NCBI RefSeq assembly: GCF_012933465.1
Contig: NZ_JABBND010000001.1
Location: 744,001-808,000 of the forward strand
DNA: 64,000 nucleotides
Source: Actinomycetospora sp. TBRC 11914
Lineage (GTDB): Bacteria; Actinomycetota; Actinomycetes; Mycobacteriales; Pseudonocardiaceae
Direction of reading: 5' to 3'
The position numbers were made by a program, and so were the translations under genes. Below are positions 30,162 to 42,089 of this stretch, piece by piece; within the stretch, counting starts at the first letter, position 1; every line of letters starts with the position of its first letter. The notes beneath the pieces are model-generated. The model was not told the DNA's origin. It did not search any database and saw only the letters and a list, made by a program, of their open reading frames with translations.

Positions 30162-30501
30162 CGCGGCGGAGGTTACCCGCGGTGGGCGTCCGGGGCCTCG
30201 GCGCGGACACGGCGTCGCTGGATACGACGCTCGGGTGTCGAGGTCGGTGACGGATCGCGGCTGGATGCTCCCGGTGGGTCCGGCTGACGCCCCCCGTCGC
30301 CACCGGTCCCACCCGGAAAGGCGACTCAAGTTGCCGTACGAATTGTCCGCCACTCGATCGGGGAATGGCCGCAGCGCTCGGCCCGGTGGCTTCGTTAGGT
30401 TTCACGTCATCGGCCACACCGTCCGTGAGGCCGGAACACACGAAAGCGGTCCCCCGGATCACGATCCGGGAACCGCCGACTGACGAGGGGAATTTCTCCG
30501 A
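30162..30501. promoter_or_regulatory. Divergent promoter region and leader of the secreted-protein gene
   Basis: 340 nt between two divergent genes. It holds the -10 of the DUF885 gene (30175-30170) and, for the rightward gene, a leader hairpin at 30446-30476 (GCGGT..CCCGGATC ac GATCCGGG..ACCGC), 25 nt before the start codon. GAGGGG at 30484-30489 could be a distant ribosome site. No gene recognised in the gap. Confidence 0.5.
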
Positions 30502-30855
30502 ATGCTGCTGAAGAAGGCGGGAATGGTTGTCCTGGCGGCGGGTGCCGGGATGGTGGCGCTGACGCCGGCCGCGTTCGCCGGTGACTGGCAGGGGTCGCAC
30601 TCCTCCGACGACAGCGGGCACAGCTGGGACCACGGCAAGGACCACGGCAAGGACCACGGCCACTGGGGCCACCACGGCTCGGACAACCGCAACGCGTCCT
30701 CGACGTGCGGCAACGACGTCAACCAGCTGAACGCGTCGCGCGGCGGCGGCCTGGTCGACGTCCTGGGTGGCGCGAACACCGCCATCCCGGTCAACGCCTG
30801 CTCGATCCTGAACAACAACGACATCCTCAAGAACGTCGGCATCGACGTCCTGTAG
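30502..30855 (+). CDS. Small secreted His/Asp/Gly-rich protein with two cysteines
   Basis: 117-aa exported protein. The signal peptide is typical (KK, then about 18 hydrophobic residues, cut after AAFA near residue 26). The mature part starts with a His/Asp/Lys/Gly stretch of three exact 12-bp repeats (GKDH units, 30628-30663), a plausible metal-binding or surface-adhesive segment, and ends in a hydrophobic domain with two Cys (STCGNDVNQLN and IPVNACSILNNNDIL). The plan of signal plus short hydrophobic Cys-pair domain recalls chaplins and rodlins of sporulating actinomycetes, but the motifs differ and I do not assign it to either. Two strong hairpins follow. Confidence 0.75.
   Translation: MLLKKAGMVVLAAGAGMVALTPAAFAGDWQGSHSSDDSGHSWDHGKDHGKDHGHWGHHGSDNRNASSTCGNDVNQLNASRGGGLVDVLGGANTAIPVNACSILNNNDILKNVGIDVL
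30628..30663 (+). repeat. Three 12-bp tandem repeats in the secreted-protein gene
   Basis: GACCACGGCAAG occurs twice, followed by GACCACGGCCAC, coding DHGK-DHGK-DHGH. It adds His/Asp pairs to the mature protein. Confidence 0.85.
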
Positions 30856-30876
30856 GGGCAGCACGACCGAGACGAC

Positions 30877-30927
30877 CACGGCGCGGGCTCCTGGTTCCCT
30901 GGGAGCAGATCGGGAGCCCGCGCCGTG
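30877..30927. terminator. 15-bp terminator hairpin after the secreted-protein gene
   Basis: CACGGCGCGGGCTCC (30877-30891) pairs perfectly with GGGAGCCCGCGCCGTG (30912-30927), loop about 20 nt, starting 22 nt after the stop codon. No T-tract. Confidence 0.7.
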
Positions 30928-30937
30928 GGCGACCCAC

Positions 30938-30990
30938 GCGCACCGGCGCGTCCGTGCCCATCGGGGGATGGCACGGGCGCGCCGGTGCGC
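30938..30990. terminator. Second long hairpin at the convergent junction
   Basis: GCGCACCGGCGCG (30938-30950) pairs with CGCGCCGGTGCGC (30978-30990), and inside it CCGTGCC pairs with GGCACGG, giving a stem of about 20 bp. It ends 18 nt before the stop of the prenyltransferase gene and probably stops its transcript, while the hairpin at 30877 stops the opposite one. Confidence 0.7.
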
Positions 30991-31007
30991 TTCGCTGTGC
31001 GCTCCGG

Positions 31008-31787
31008 TCAGCCGCCGTAGCGGCGGTGCCGGTCGGAATAGTCGCGCAGGGCCCGCAGGAAATCGATCCGGCGGAACTGCGGCCAGAACGCCTCGGTGAA
31101 GTAGAACTCCGAATAGACCGACTGCCACATGAGGAATCCCGAGAGCCGCTGCTCCCCGGAGGTCCGGATGACGAGGTCGGGGTCGGGCTGGCCCGAGGTG
31201 TAGAGGTGCTCGGCGATGTGGTCGACGTCGAGGACCTCCGCGAGCTCCTCGATCGACGTGCCCGCCTCGGCGTGGCGCAGCAGCAGCTTGCGCACGGCGT
31301 CCGCGATCTCCTGCCGCCCGCCGTAGCCGATGGCGGCGTTGACCTGCATCCCCGTGCGGCCCTCCGTGCCGGCCGCGGCGGCGGCGAGCCGCGCGGCGGT
31401 GGGTGAGGGGACGAGGTCGGGGTTGCCGACCACCCGCACGCGCCATCGACGGTCGGGCGCCGCGAGCCCCTCGACCGCGGTGGCGATGATCTCGAGGAGC
31501 TGCTCGAGCTCGTCGGAGGGGCGCCCGAGGTTGTCGGTGGAGAGCAGGAAGAGCGTCACCACCTCGACGCCCGCCTCGTCGGCCCAGTCGAGCAGGTCGA
31601 CGATCTTGCGGGCGCCCACCCGGTGCCCGTCGCTGGGGTCGGTGAGACCGACCTCGCGGGCCCAGCGCCGGTTGCCGTCGAGGATGACGCCCACATGGCG
31701 TGGCGGGTGGCTGGCCACGACCCGCCGCCGCAGCCGTCGCTCGTAGAGCGATTCGGCGACCTCACGGATGTTGGCCCGGACGCTCAC
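31008..31787 (-). CDS. Short-chain cis-isoprenyl diphosphate synthase (UppS family, Rv1086-like)
   Basis: 259-aa cis-prenyltransferase that extends allylic diphosphates with IPP; the M. tuberculosis orthologue by synteny (Rv1086) makes Z,E-farnesyl diphosphate. Motifs are intact: HVGVILDGNRRWA with the catalytic Asp, LFLLSTDNLGRPSDEL, the NAAIGYGGRQEI strand, DPDLVIRTSGEQRLSGFL and WPQFRRIDFLRAL. GTG 31787 has TAGCCT (31801-31796) 8 nt upstream, a leaderless start. Divergent from the hemolysin III gene, the arrangement seen in mycobacteria. Product chain length is inferred from synteny only. Confidence 0.93.
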   Translation of the reverse strand: MSVRANIREVAESLYERRLRRRVVASHPPRHVGVILDGNRRWAREVGLTDPSDGHRVGARKIVDLLDWADEAGVEVVTLFLLSTDNLGRPSDELEQLLEIIATAVEGLAAPDRRWRVRVVGNPDLVPSPTAARLAAAAAGTEGRTGMQVNAAIGYGGRQEIADAVRKLLLRHAEAGTSIEELAEVLDVDHIAEHLYTSGQPDPDLVIRTSGEQRLSGFLMWQSVYSEFYFTEAFWPQFRRIDFLRALRDYSDRHRRYGG

Positions 31788-31941
31788 GGGCAGTCAGGCT
31801 ACGCCGCGGAGGTCACGATCTACCCGTCGTCCCCTCTCGGGGGGTGCCGATCCGGGCCGTCCGTACGGGATCGCCCGCCGGTCATCCAGCGGTAGCGCCG
31901 TGTTCCCCGGCGGCGGCCACGGCTCCCCTACCCTGGCCACC

Positions 31942-32619
31942 GTGAGCATCACCGACTCGCCGTCGCCGCTCGCGCCGCCGCTCAAGCCGCGTCTGCGCGG
32001 GTGGCTGCACGCCTGGTCGTTCGCCGTGGGGATCGCGGCGGGCGCCACGCTGATCGCCCTGGCCGGCTCGACGGTCTCGGGCGCGGCCGCGGCGGCCTGC
32101 GCGGTCTACTCGGCGACGGTGCTCGGGCTGTTCGGCATCAGCGCGCTCTACCACCGGCGGTCCTGGACCTCCGCGCGGTCGCGCACGACGATGAAGCGGC
32201 TCGACCACGCGATGATCTTCATCTTCATCGCGGGCACCTACACGCCGTTCGCCGTGCTCGCCCTGCCCGAGCCCACCGGGCTCGTCGTGCTCCTCGTGGT
32301 CTGGATCGGCGCGATCGGCGGCGCGACGCTGAAGCTCCTGCGCCCGCACGCCCCGCGGTGGGTCGGGGTGCCGTTCTACCTGGCCCTGGGCTGGGTCGCG
32401 GTGTTCGTCCTCCCCGACCTGCTCCACCGCGGGGGCGTGGCGGCGCTGGTCCTGCTGCTCGTCGGCGGCGCGTTCTACACCCTCGGCGCGCTCTGCTACG
32501 CCTTCCGGCGGCCCGTCGGCTGGCCGAGGACCTTCGGCTACCACGAGTTCTTCCACGCGGCCACCGTGGTGGCGGCCATCTGCCACCACGTGGCGATCTG
32601 GCTGGTGCTCTACGCCTGA
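31942..32619 (+). CDS. Hemolysin III / PAQR family membrane protein
   Basis: 225-aa seven-helix membrane protein of the hemolysin III (YqfA/PAQR) family. Conserved landmarks are GISALYHRRSW near helix 2, RLDHAMIFIFIAGTYTPFAV (Asp-His) and GYHEFFHAATVVAAICHHVAI at the end, whose His residues with the ALYH His form the family's metal site. GTG 31942 follows TACCCT (31929-31934) by 7 nt, a leaderless start, which rejects the longer frame at 31768. Its 3' end overlaps the next, convergent gene by 10 nt. Physiological role uncertain; the haemolysin name is historical. Confidence 0.92.
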   Translation: MSITDSPSPLAPPLKPRLRGWLHAWSFAVGIAAGATLIALAGSTVSGAAAAACAVYSATVLGLFGISALYHRRSWTSARSRTTMKRLDHAMIFIFIAGTYTPFAVLALPEPTGLVVLLVVWIGAIGGATLKLLRPHAPRWVGVPFYLALGWVAVFVLPDLLHRGGVAALVLLLVGGAFYTLGALCYAFRRPVGWPRTFGYHEFFHAATVVAAICHHVAIWLVLYA

Positions 32620-33269
32620 TCGGTCGGGGCCCCGTCTGCCCCGGCGTCGTCGTCGTCCCCGTCGAGGCGCGGCCCCCGCGCCCGGAGCTCGTCGACCGTG
32701 CTCATCGCCTCCCGGAGCTCGGCGAGCCACGGCTCGGTGTGCTCGCCCACCAGCGCCACCGCCCAGGCCAGCGCCTCGGAGCGGGACCGCGCCACGCCGG
32801 CGTCGACCAGCGTGTCCAGGACCCGCCGCTCGGGCTGGCGCAGCCGCGTCATCACCGGCACCGAGAGCGTGGTGAACAGCTCCTCGACGCCGTCGTCGTC
32901 GCCCTGGCCGGGGATGCGCGCGCCCCAGGCGACCTTGCGCCCGTAGCGGTGCTCGGCCTGCCGCGCGATCTCCATCCGGTCCTCGCGGGTCTCCTCCCGG
33001 AACCGGCTGATCCGGCCGACGGCGCTCGCGGCGCGGGCGGCCTGGTCGGCGTCCTCGGGCGTCTCCGGGGCCGGCAGCTCGCCGACCACCAGGATCTCCT
33101 CGCGGTCGACCGTGACCTCCGGCGCCGCGGTGAACCAGCCGTCGGGCAGCCGCCCGGCCAGCCAGGCCGTCAGGTCGTCGGTCGGCGGCAGCTCGCTCGC
33201 GGGGCGCCCGCCCCGGCCGACCCGTCCCCCGCCACCGGGGCGTCCCCGGTGTCCTCGTCCCACCATCAT
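32610..33269 (-). CDS. Conserved actinobacterial protein, unknown function
   Basis: 219-aa soluble protein. N-terminal Gly/Arg-rich basic tail, then DLTAWLAGRLPDGWFTAAPEV and VDREEILVVGELPAP, a well-conserved RISRFREETREDRMEIA-type helix followed by AEHRYGRKVAWGAR, and helical repeats to an acidic end. The ISRFREETRE core with GRKVxWGA recurs in uncharacterised actinobacterial proteins I recall, suggesting a nucleic-acid or regulatory role, unproven. Start is the double ATG at 33269/33266. The 3' end overlaps the hemolysin gene by 10 nt. Confidence 0.78.
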   Translation of the reverse strand: MMVGRGHRGRPGGGGRVGRGGRPASELPPTDDLTAWLAGRLPDGWFTAAPEVTVDREEILVVGELPAPETPEDADQAARAASAVGRISRFREETREDRMEIARQAEHRYGRKVAWGARIPGQGDDDGVEELFTTLSVPVMTRLRQPERRVLDTLVDAGVARSRSEALAWAVALVGEHTEPWLAELREAMSTVDELRARGPRLDGDDDDAGADGAPTDQA

Positions 33270-33362
33270 CGTCCACTCCTCGTGCTCGCGCCTTGCGCTA
33301 ATTACAGCATTACACAGGCGCAGTAGTCAGTGGTGTTCGCCGTGGGTGGACGGGCGTGGAAC

Positions 33363-33415
33363 GTCAGCGGTGTCGCATCGCAGACACTGGACGTCTGCGA
33401 TGCGACACCGCTGAC
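33363..33415. terminator. Perfect 23-bp hairpin with ACTGGAC loop
   Basis: Arms 33363-33385 and 33393-33415 are exact reverse complements (starting GTCAGCGGTGTCGCATCGCA) around the 7-nt loop ACTGGAC. It lies 17 nt past the stop of the DUF255 gene and 94 nt before the start of the next leftward gene, so it is well placed as a terminator. A decayed copy with the same loop is at 19095-19122. Confidence 0.75.
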
Positions 33416-33431
33416 ATCCGGGGTGGGCCGC

Positions 33432-35474
<2,043 letters not shown>

Positions 35475-35532
35475 GCGCCCGATGGTCGCACGGTGTCACC
35501 GCCCGGGCGCCCGGCGGCGCTCCGCGTCCGGA

Positions 35533-35859
35533 TCAGCCGTCCGGCTGCGACCGCTCCCGGGTGGTGCCGGCGGCGCGGGCCGACCCCTCGGCGTCCGGAG
35601 CGCCGTCCTCGCCCTCTGCGCTCTCCGACGACGGAGCCTCGTCCTCGGGGTCGAACGACGCCGGGACGTTGCGCAGCCGCTTGTTCATCGAGCGGATGAG
35701 GAAGGCGGTCGCGATGCCCAGGAGCAGGATGACGACCAGGGCGATCGGGGACGACGAGCCGAACTCCTCGCCGCGGTCCGCGCCCGGCGCGGGCGGCTGG
35801 TTCTGGGTGACGACGACGGCGAGCGTGGTCACCGGAGAGGCGAGGACGGCGGGGATCAC
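35533..35859 (-). CDS. Single-pass membrane protein (Rv1083-like)
   Basis: 108-aa protein with an N-terminal Pro/Gln stretch, one transmembrane helix ([20 protein letters not shown]), a basic stop-transfer MNKRLRNVP and an acidic, disordered cytoplasmic tail. GTG 35859 overlaps the mca stop by four bases (GTGA), so it is translated with mca. The same pairing of a small membrane protein with mca occurs in mycobacteria. Function unknown. Confidence 0.82.
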   Translation of the reverse strand: MIPAVLASPVTTLAVVVTQNQPPAPGADRGEEFGSSSPIALVVILLLGIATAFLIRSMNKRLRNVPASFDPEDEAPSSESAEGEDGAPDAEGSARAAGTTRERSQPDG

Positions 35860-36782
35860 GGTGCCAGCACCCGCTCACGGACACCGGAGAAGAGGTCGCC
35901 GTCGTCGAGCGACTCGGTCTGCGCCGGGTCGCCGACCAGGGACCGGGCGAGCTCGTAGTCCTCGGTGGGCCAGATCTGCTGCTGCATCTCCATCGGCATG
36001 GAGAACCACCGGCCGTTCGGGTCGATCTGCGTGGCGTGCGCGAGCAGGGCCTCGTCGCGCAGGGGGAAGTACTTCTCGCAGCGCACGCGGGTGGTGACCC
36101 GGGTGCCCGGGTCCGGACGCTCGGAAGCATCCCACCGTTCGAGCCACTCGGCCCACGGCGATTCCAGACCCTCCGCGAGGAGCGCCTCGTGGAACGCGAC
36201 GGTGCGTGCCTTGGAGAAGCCGTGCGAGTAGTACAGCTTCAGCGGCTGCCAGGGCTCGCCCGCGTCGGGGAACCGGTCCGGGTCGCCGCACGCCTCCCAC
36301 GCGGCCATCGAGATCTCGTGGCAGCGGATGTGGTCGGGGTGGGGGTACCCGCCGTTCTCGTCGTAGGTAACGACGACGTGCGGGCGGAACTCGCGCATGA
36401 CCCGCACCAGTGCCTCGGTCGGCACCTCGAGCGGCTGGAGCGCGAAGCAGCCCTCGGGCAGCGGGGGCGGCGGGTCGCCCTCCGGGAGCCCGGAGTCGAC
36501 GAACCCGAGCCAGCGGTGCTCGACGCCCAGGATCTCGGCGGCGCGCGCCATCTCGGCCCGGCGCACACCGACCATGTCGGCGAGCACCTCGGGCCGGTCC
36601 ATGGCCGGGTTGAGGATGCTGCCGGCCTCACCGCCGGTGCACGTGACCACCATGACCTCGACGCCCTCGTCGACGTACCGCGCACACGTCGCGGCACCCT
36701 TGCTCGACTCGTCGTCCGGGTGCGCGTGCACCGTCATCAGCCGCAACGGGGACGCCTCGGTGAGGCCCTCGGATGACTCCAC
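35856..36782 (-). CDS. mca: Mycothiol S-conjugate amidase
   Basis: 308-aa zinc amidase of the PIG-L family that cleaves mycothiol S-conjugates, releasing a mercapturate for export: the detoxification arm of mycothiol metabolism. The metal/catalytic motif [14 protein letters not shown] (His21, Asp23, Asp24) and [13 protein letters not shown] are complete; [15 protein letters not shown] near the C-terminus is typical of Mca rather than MshB. GTG 36782 precedes [12 protein letters not shown] at the normal distance; the longer frame to 37406 is spurious. Followed by an overlapping membrane-protein gene. Good evidence that this organism makes mycothiol. Confidence 0.95.
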   Translation of the reverse strand: MESSEGLTEASPLRLMTVHAHPDDESSKGAATCARYVDEGVEVMVVTCTGGEAGSILNPAMDRPEVLADMVGVRRAEMARAAEILGVEHRWLGFVDSGLPEGDPPPPLPEGCFALQPLEVPTEALVRVMREFRPHVVVTYDENGGYPHPDHIRCHEISMAAWEACGDPDRFPDAGEPWQPLKLYYSHGFSKARTVAFHEALLAEGLESPWAEWLERWDASERPDPGTRVTTRVRCEKYFPLRDEALLAHATQIDPNGRWFSMPMEMQQQIWPTEDYELARSLVGDPAQTESLDDGDLFSGVRERVLAP

Positions 36783-37095
36783 GGAACCATCATCCCCCGC
36801 CCCACCGACAGCCTGCTCCGCGCCGCCCCCCGCACACCGGTGATCACACGATCGTCGCAGGTGGCGAAGGCCTTGTGAGATTCTCCGGAGATCCGGGAAC
36901 CTCCCGGCCGCATCGTTCGTACGGGTCCCCCGGGGCCCCGACCGTGTTAGTGTCGCCCGACACGGCCCGCATGCCGCGGGTCGTGTTTTTCCGTCTGTGG
37001 ACGGTTCCGCACCCCCGCCCGTCGGGGACCACGGACCTGCCCGACAGGCAGCCGCCCCGTGACCGCGGGACCGGACCTCCGAGGAGTTGATCGCC
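36783..37095. promoter_or_regulatory. Divergent promoter region between mca and greA
   Basis: 313 nt without a recognisable gene. TTAGTGT near 36946-36952 could supply a greA -10 box, giving a leader of about 140 nt. The DUF4307 gene that lies between mca and greA in M. tuberculosis (Rv1081c) is not found here. Confidence 0.4.
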
Positions 37096-37590
37096 GTGAC
37101 CGAGACGCAGACCCAGGTGACCTGGCTCACCCAGGACGCCCACGACCGCCTCAAGGCCGAGCTCGACGACCTGGTGGGGCAGCGTCCGGCCATCGCGCAG
37201 AAGATCAACGCCGCCCGCGAGGAGGGCGACCTCAAGGAGAACGGCGGGTACCACGCGGCCCGCGAGGAGCAGGGCGTCATGGAGGCCCGCATCCGGCACC
37301 TGCAGGAGCTCCTGCACACCGCGAAGGTCGGCGAGACCCCCACGGAGTCGGGGACCGCCGTCCCGGGCACCGTGCTCACCGTCCGTTTCGAGGGCGACGA
37401 CGACACCGAGACGTTCCTGCTGGGCTCCCGCGAGGAGGGCTCGCACGGTGACCTCGAGGTCTACTCCCCGAACTCCCCGCTGGGCTCGGCGCTCATCGGC
37501 GCCAAGGCGGGCGACACCGTGAGCTACGACCTGCCCGACGGCGGGTCGATGGAGGTCACGCTCATCTCGGCGGAGCCGTACTCCCCCTGA
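37096..37590 (+). CDS. greA: Transcription elongation factor GreA
   Basis: 164-aa factor that binds the RNA polymerase secondary channel and promotes cleavage of backtracked RNA. The N-terminal coiled coil has [37 protein letters not shown] (the acidic tip Asp/Glu pair) and [11 protein letters not shown]; the C-terminal FKBP-like domain has [21 protein letters not shown] 37096 is chosen over TTG 37087 because GAGGAG lies about 9 nt upstream and the family starts here. The stop is 4 nt from the opposite ilvA stop. Confidence 0.96.
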   Translation: MTETQTQVTWLTQDAHDRLKAELDDLVGQRPAIAQKINAAREEGDLKENGGYHAAREEQGVMEARIRHLQELLHTAKVGETPTESGTAVPGTVLTVRFEGDDDTETFLLGSREEGSHGDLEVYSPNSPLGSALIGAKAGDTVSYDLPDGGSMEVTLISAEPYSP

Positions 37591-37594
37591 TCCC

Positions 37595-38818
37595 TCACGC
37601 GGCGCCCTCCGCCACGGCGTAGCCCGCCTCGCGGAGGGCGTCGACCATCGCGCTGCGGTGGTCGTGGCCCCGGGCCTCCAGGGTCAGGGCCACCTCCACC
37701 GCGCCGAGCCCCAGCGGCCCGAGGTCCGACGACGCCTCGAGCCGCCGGTGGTCCACGTCGACGACGTTGCCGCCGAGCCGTCCCACGTGCGCGAGCAGGT
37801 CGGCGAGGTAGCCCGGGCGGTCGGGCAGGCGCACCCGCAGCGTCGCGTACCGCCCGGCGGCCGCCATGCCTCGCCGGACGATCTCGTCGAGCATGAGCGG
37901 GTCGACGTTGCCCCCGGACAGCACGGCGACGACCGGCGTCGGCCACCGTCCCGGGTACTCCGCGACGGCCGCCACGGCGGCGGCGCCCGCCGGCTCGACG
38001 AGCAGCTTGCCGCGCTCCAGGCTCTGCAGCACGGCGCGGGCCAGCGCCTCCTCGCTCACCGTCACGATCTCGTCGACCTGGGCGCGGACCTGCGCGAACG
38101 TCAGGTCGCCGGGACGGGGCACCGCGATGCCGTCGGCGATCGTCGCGCCCCCGACGGTGACGGGCTCGCCGGCGGCGAGCGACGGCGGCCAGGCGGCGTG
38201 CGCCTCGGCTTGGGCGCCGACGACCCGCACCCCGGTGCCGGCCAGGGCGGCCGCGATCCCGGAAACCAGTCCCCCGCCGCCGGTGCAGACGACGACGGTG
38301 GCCGCGTCCGGCACCTGTTCGAGGATCTCCAGCCCGACGGTGCCCTGGCCCGCGACGACGTCCGGGTGGTCGAAGGGGTGGATGAGCACGGCGCCGGTCC
38401 GTTCCGCGAAGTCCCGCGCTGCGCCCAGCGTCGCGTCGAAGGTGTCGACGAGCCGGACGTCGGCGCCGTAGCCGCGGGTCGCCGCGAGCTTGGGCAGCGG
38501 CGCCCCGGCGGGCATGAACACCGTCGCGTGGGTGCCGAGCAGGCCCGCCGCGAGCGCGACGCCCTGGGCGTGGTTGCCGGCGCTGGCCGCGACGACGCCG
38601 CGCGCCCGCTCGGCGTCGTCCAGGCGCTGGATGCGGCGGTAGGCGCCGCGGATCTTGAAGCTGCCGGTGCGCTGCAGGTTCTCGCACTTGAGCCGTACCG
38701 GGCCGCCCGCGGATGCCGCCAGCACCCGCGACGGTTCGACCGGGGTGCGGCGCACCACGCCGTCGAGCGCGGCCCGGGCCGCCTCGACGTCGTCGCGGGT
38801 CACCAGGGTCTGCGGCAC
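37595..38818 (-). CDS. ilvA: Threonine ammonia-lyase
   Basis: 407-aa PLP enzyme converting threonine to 2-oxobutanoate and ammonia, first step of isoleucine synthesis or threonine catabolism. PLP Lys is in RTGSFKIRGAY (Lys55); the phosphate loop is CTGGGGLVSGIAAAL; ASAGNHAQGVALAA is intact. A C-terminal ACT-like domain (about residues 330-407, RLPDRPGYLADLLAHVGRLG) suggests allosteric control. The length and single ACT fit the short (TdcB/IlvA1-like) form. GTG 38818 is the best start; longer in-frame starts lack family sequence. Convergent with greA. Confidence 0.92.
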   Translation of the reverse strand: MPQTLVTRDDVEAARAALDGVVRRTPVEPSRVLAASAGGPVRLKCENLQRTGSFKIRGAYRRIQRLDDAERARGVVAASAGNHAQGVALAAGLLGTHATVFMPAGAPLPKLAATRGYGADVRLVDTFDATLGAARDFAERTGAVLIHPFDHPDVVAGQGTVGLEILEQVPDAATVVVCTGGGGLVSGIAAALAGTGVRVVGAQAEAHAAWPPSLAAGEPVTVGGATIADGIAVPRPGDLTFAQVRAQVDEIVTVSEEALARAVLQSLERGKLLVEPAGAAAVAAVAEYPGRWPTPVVAVLSGGNVDPLMLDEIVRRGMAAAGRYATLRVRLPDRPGYLADLLAHVGRLGGNVVDVDHRRLEASSDLGPLGLGAVEVALTLEARGHDHRSAMVDALREAGYAVAEGAA

Positions 38819-39047
38819 GGGCGTGATGGTGCCCCCGCCGCCCCGGGTTCCCGCCGTGGGGGTGACGTCGACGACCGGTTCACCGCCGCGACGGGCGGGC
38901 ATCCGCGAACGCGGGGGGCTCCGTGGTGGTCCGGTCGGCGACGCCCGCGCCTCGCCGGTCGGACGGGTCGAACCGGAGGGCCGGTGACGACGGACGTGGT
39001 CGGTAACCTGTGTTGAGAGCGTGAACGCCGGCCGGGAGGGCAGGGGG

Positions 39048-39314
39048 ATGACCGGAACACGGAGCGGGGGCCGCCCGCCGCTGCGCGGGGCCGCGCGCGC
39101 CGGCCTGCTCGCCCCGCTGGTCGTGGCCGCCGCCCTCACCGGGGCCGCCGTCTTCACCGTGTCGCAGGCCGGCTGCGACGACCCCGGGACCCTCGTCGAG
39201 ACCCACCACGGTCCGGTGTTCGTCGGCGGCTGCAGCGTGCCGGGCCTGGTCCTGCCCGGTCACACCACGCCGCACGGCACCACGAACGACCAGGCGGACG
39301 CCCGCCGCGGGTAG
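39048..39314 (+). CDS. Small membrane/secreted protein, unknown
   Basis: 88-aa protein with a basic start, one hydrophobic segment (AGLLAPLVVAAALTGAAVFTV) and a short outside part with two Cys (QAGCDDPGTLVETHHGPVFV, GGCSVPGLVLPGH). The two Cys could form a disulfide across the membrane. ATG 39048 follows GGGAGGGCAGGGGG; GTG 39021 is an alternative start. TAACCT at 39004-39009 is a good -10 box. Not recognised as a family member. Confidence 0.6.
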   Translation: MTGTRSGGRPPLRGAARAGLLAPLVVAAALTGAAVFTVSQAGCDDPGTLVETHHGPVFVGGCSVPGLVLPGHTTPHGTTNDQADARRG

Positions 39315-39346
39315 GCGCCCACGCCGTCCGGTTCCGACCTTTCGGA

Positions 39347-39393
39347 ACGAACGACTCGTTCGTGCACAGAGACGCCACGATCGAGTCGTTCGT
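39347..39393. terminator. Hairpin between the small membrane protein gene and metB
   Basis: ACGAACGACTCG (39347-39358) pairs with CGAGTCGTTCGT (39382-39393). The left arm is also part of a 17-nt self-palindrome ACGAACGACTCGTTCGT, so two alternative folds are possible. Located between convergent genes. Confidence 0.55.
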
Positions 39394-39422
39394 CCCGTCG
39401 GGGGGACGGGACGACCGTCGGC

Positions 39423-40571
39423 TCAGACCCGGGCGAGGGCCTGCAGGAGGTCGTCGACCAGGTCGTCGCCGTCCTCGATGCCCACCGAGAGGCGCACCAG
39501 GTCGGCCGGGACCTCCAGCGGCGAGCCGGCGGTCGAGGCGTGGGTCATCGCCCCGGGGTGCTCGATCAGCGACTCCACCCCGCCCAGCGACTCGGCGAGC
39601 GTGAACACCTCGGTGGCCGCGCACAGCGCCCGCGCCGCCTCGTCGCCGCCGGCCATGCGGATCGAGACCATCCCGCCGAAGCGGCGCATCTGCTTCGCGG
39701 CGACCTCGTGGCCGGGGTGGGCGGCGAGCCCGGGGTAGAGCACGGACGCGACGGCGTCGTGGGCCTCGAGGGTCTCCACCACCCGCTCGGCATTGGTGCA
39801 GTGCTGCTCCATCCGCAGCGCGAGGGTCTTGATCCCCCGGGTCGTCAGGAAGCAGTCGAACGGTCCCGGGACCGCCCCCATGCCGTTCTGCAGCCGCCCG
39901 AGGTCCGCCGCGAGCTCCTCGTCGGAGGTGATCAGCGCGCCCCCGACGACGTCGGAGTGCCCGCCGAGGTACTTCGTCGTCGAGTGCACGACGACGCTCG
40001 CGCCGAGTGCGAGCGGCTGCTGCAGGTAGGGCGACGCGAAGGTGTTGTCGACCACGAGGCGCAGCCCGTGCTCGCCGGCGATCGACGCGAGCCCGGCGAT
40101 GTCGGCGATCGAGAGCAGCGGGTTCGTCGGCGTCTCGCACCACAGGAGCTTCGTCTCGGGGAGGATCGCCGCCCGGACCGCGTCGAGGTCGGACAGGTCG
40201 ACCGCGGAGTAGCGCACCCCCCAGTCGGCCAGCACCGTCGAGATCAGACGGAACGTGCCGCCGTAGGCGTCGATCGGGATGACCAGGTGGTCCCCGGGGC
40301 GCAGCGTCGCCCGCAGGAGGGTGTCCTCGGCCGCCATCCCGGACGCGTACGCGCGACAGGCCCGCCCGCCCTCGAGGGCCGCGAGCTGGCTCTCGAGCGC
40401 GGCGCGGGTCGGGTTGCCGGTGCGGGCGTACTCGTAGCCCGACCGCAGCCCGCCGACGCCGTCCTGCGCGAACGTGGAGGTCGCGTGGACGGGCACGACG
40501 ACGGAGCCGGTGGTCGGGTCGGGCTCCTGGCCGGCGTGGATGGCGCGGGTGGCGAAGCCGTGGTCACTCAC
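39423..40571 (-). CDS. metB: Cystathionine gamma-synthase / gamma-lyase
   Basis: 382-aa PLP enzyme of the Cys/Met metabolism family. Motifs are TSTFAQDGVGGLRSGYEYARTGNPTR, YASGMAAEDTLL, VVDNTFASPYLQQPL and the PLP Lys in VVHSTTKYLGGHSDVVGG. It sits 31 nt downstream of the cystathionine beta-synthase gene, as Rv1079 near Rv1077 in M. tuberculosis. With CBS beside it, it may act mainly as a gamma-lyase making cysteine from cystathionine; sequence alone does not separate synthase from lyase. Start 40571 (MSDHGFATRAIHAGQEPD) is the family start. Confidence 0.93.
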   Translation of the reverse strand: MSDHGFATRAIHAGQEPDPTTGSVVVPVHATSTFAQDGVGGLRSGYEYARTGNPTRAALESQLAALEGGRACRAYASGMAAEDTLLRATLRPGDHLVIPIDAYGGTFRLISTVLADWGVRYSAVDLSDLDAVRAAILPETKLLWCETPTNPLLSIADIAGLASIAGEHGLRLVVDNTFASPYLQQPLALGASVVVHSTTKYLGGHSDVVGGALITSDEELAADLGRLQNGMGAVPGPFDCFLTTRGIKTLALRMEQHCTNAERVVETLEAHDAVASVLYPGLAAHPGHEVAAKQMRRFGGMVSIRMAGGDEAARALCAATEVFTLAESLGGVESLIEHPGAMTHASTAGSPLEVPADLVRLSVGIEDGDDLVDDLLQALARV

Positions 40572-40602
40572 GCCGACCAGTCTCTCCCACGCGCGCGGAG
40601 CG

Positions 40603-41979
<1,377 letters not shown>

Positions 41980-42089
41980 GGCGCCCATCCTGCCGGGCCG
42001 CGGCGGCGACGGTCGCGTTGTGCGGCGAATCACCGGTGTGGGGGCCGCGTACGGCGACGCGGTCCGCCGTCGCGCCTAACCTCTGGGGC

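Noticed and set aside
30391-30411. A third iron box (TTAGGTTTCACGTCATC) before the small secreted-protein gene.
   Set aside because: Only the left half matches the consensus; the right half lacks CTAACCT, and it is about 100 nt upstream of the start.
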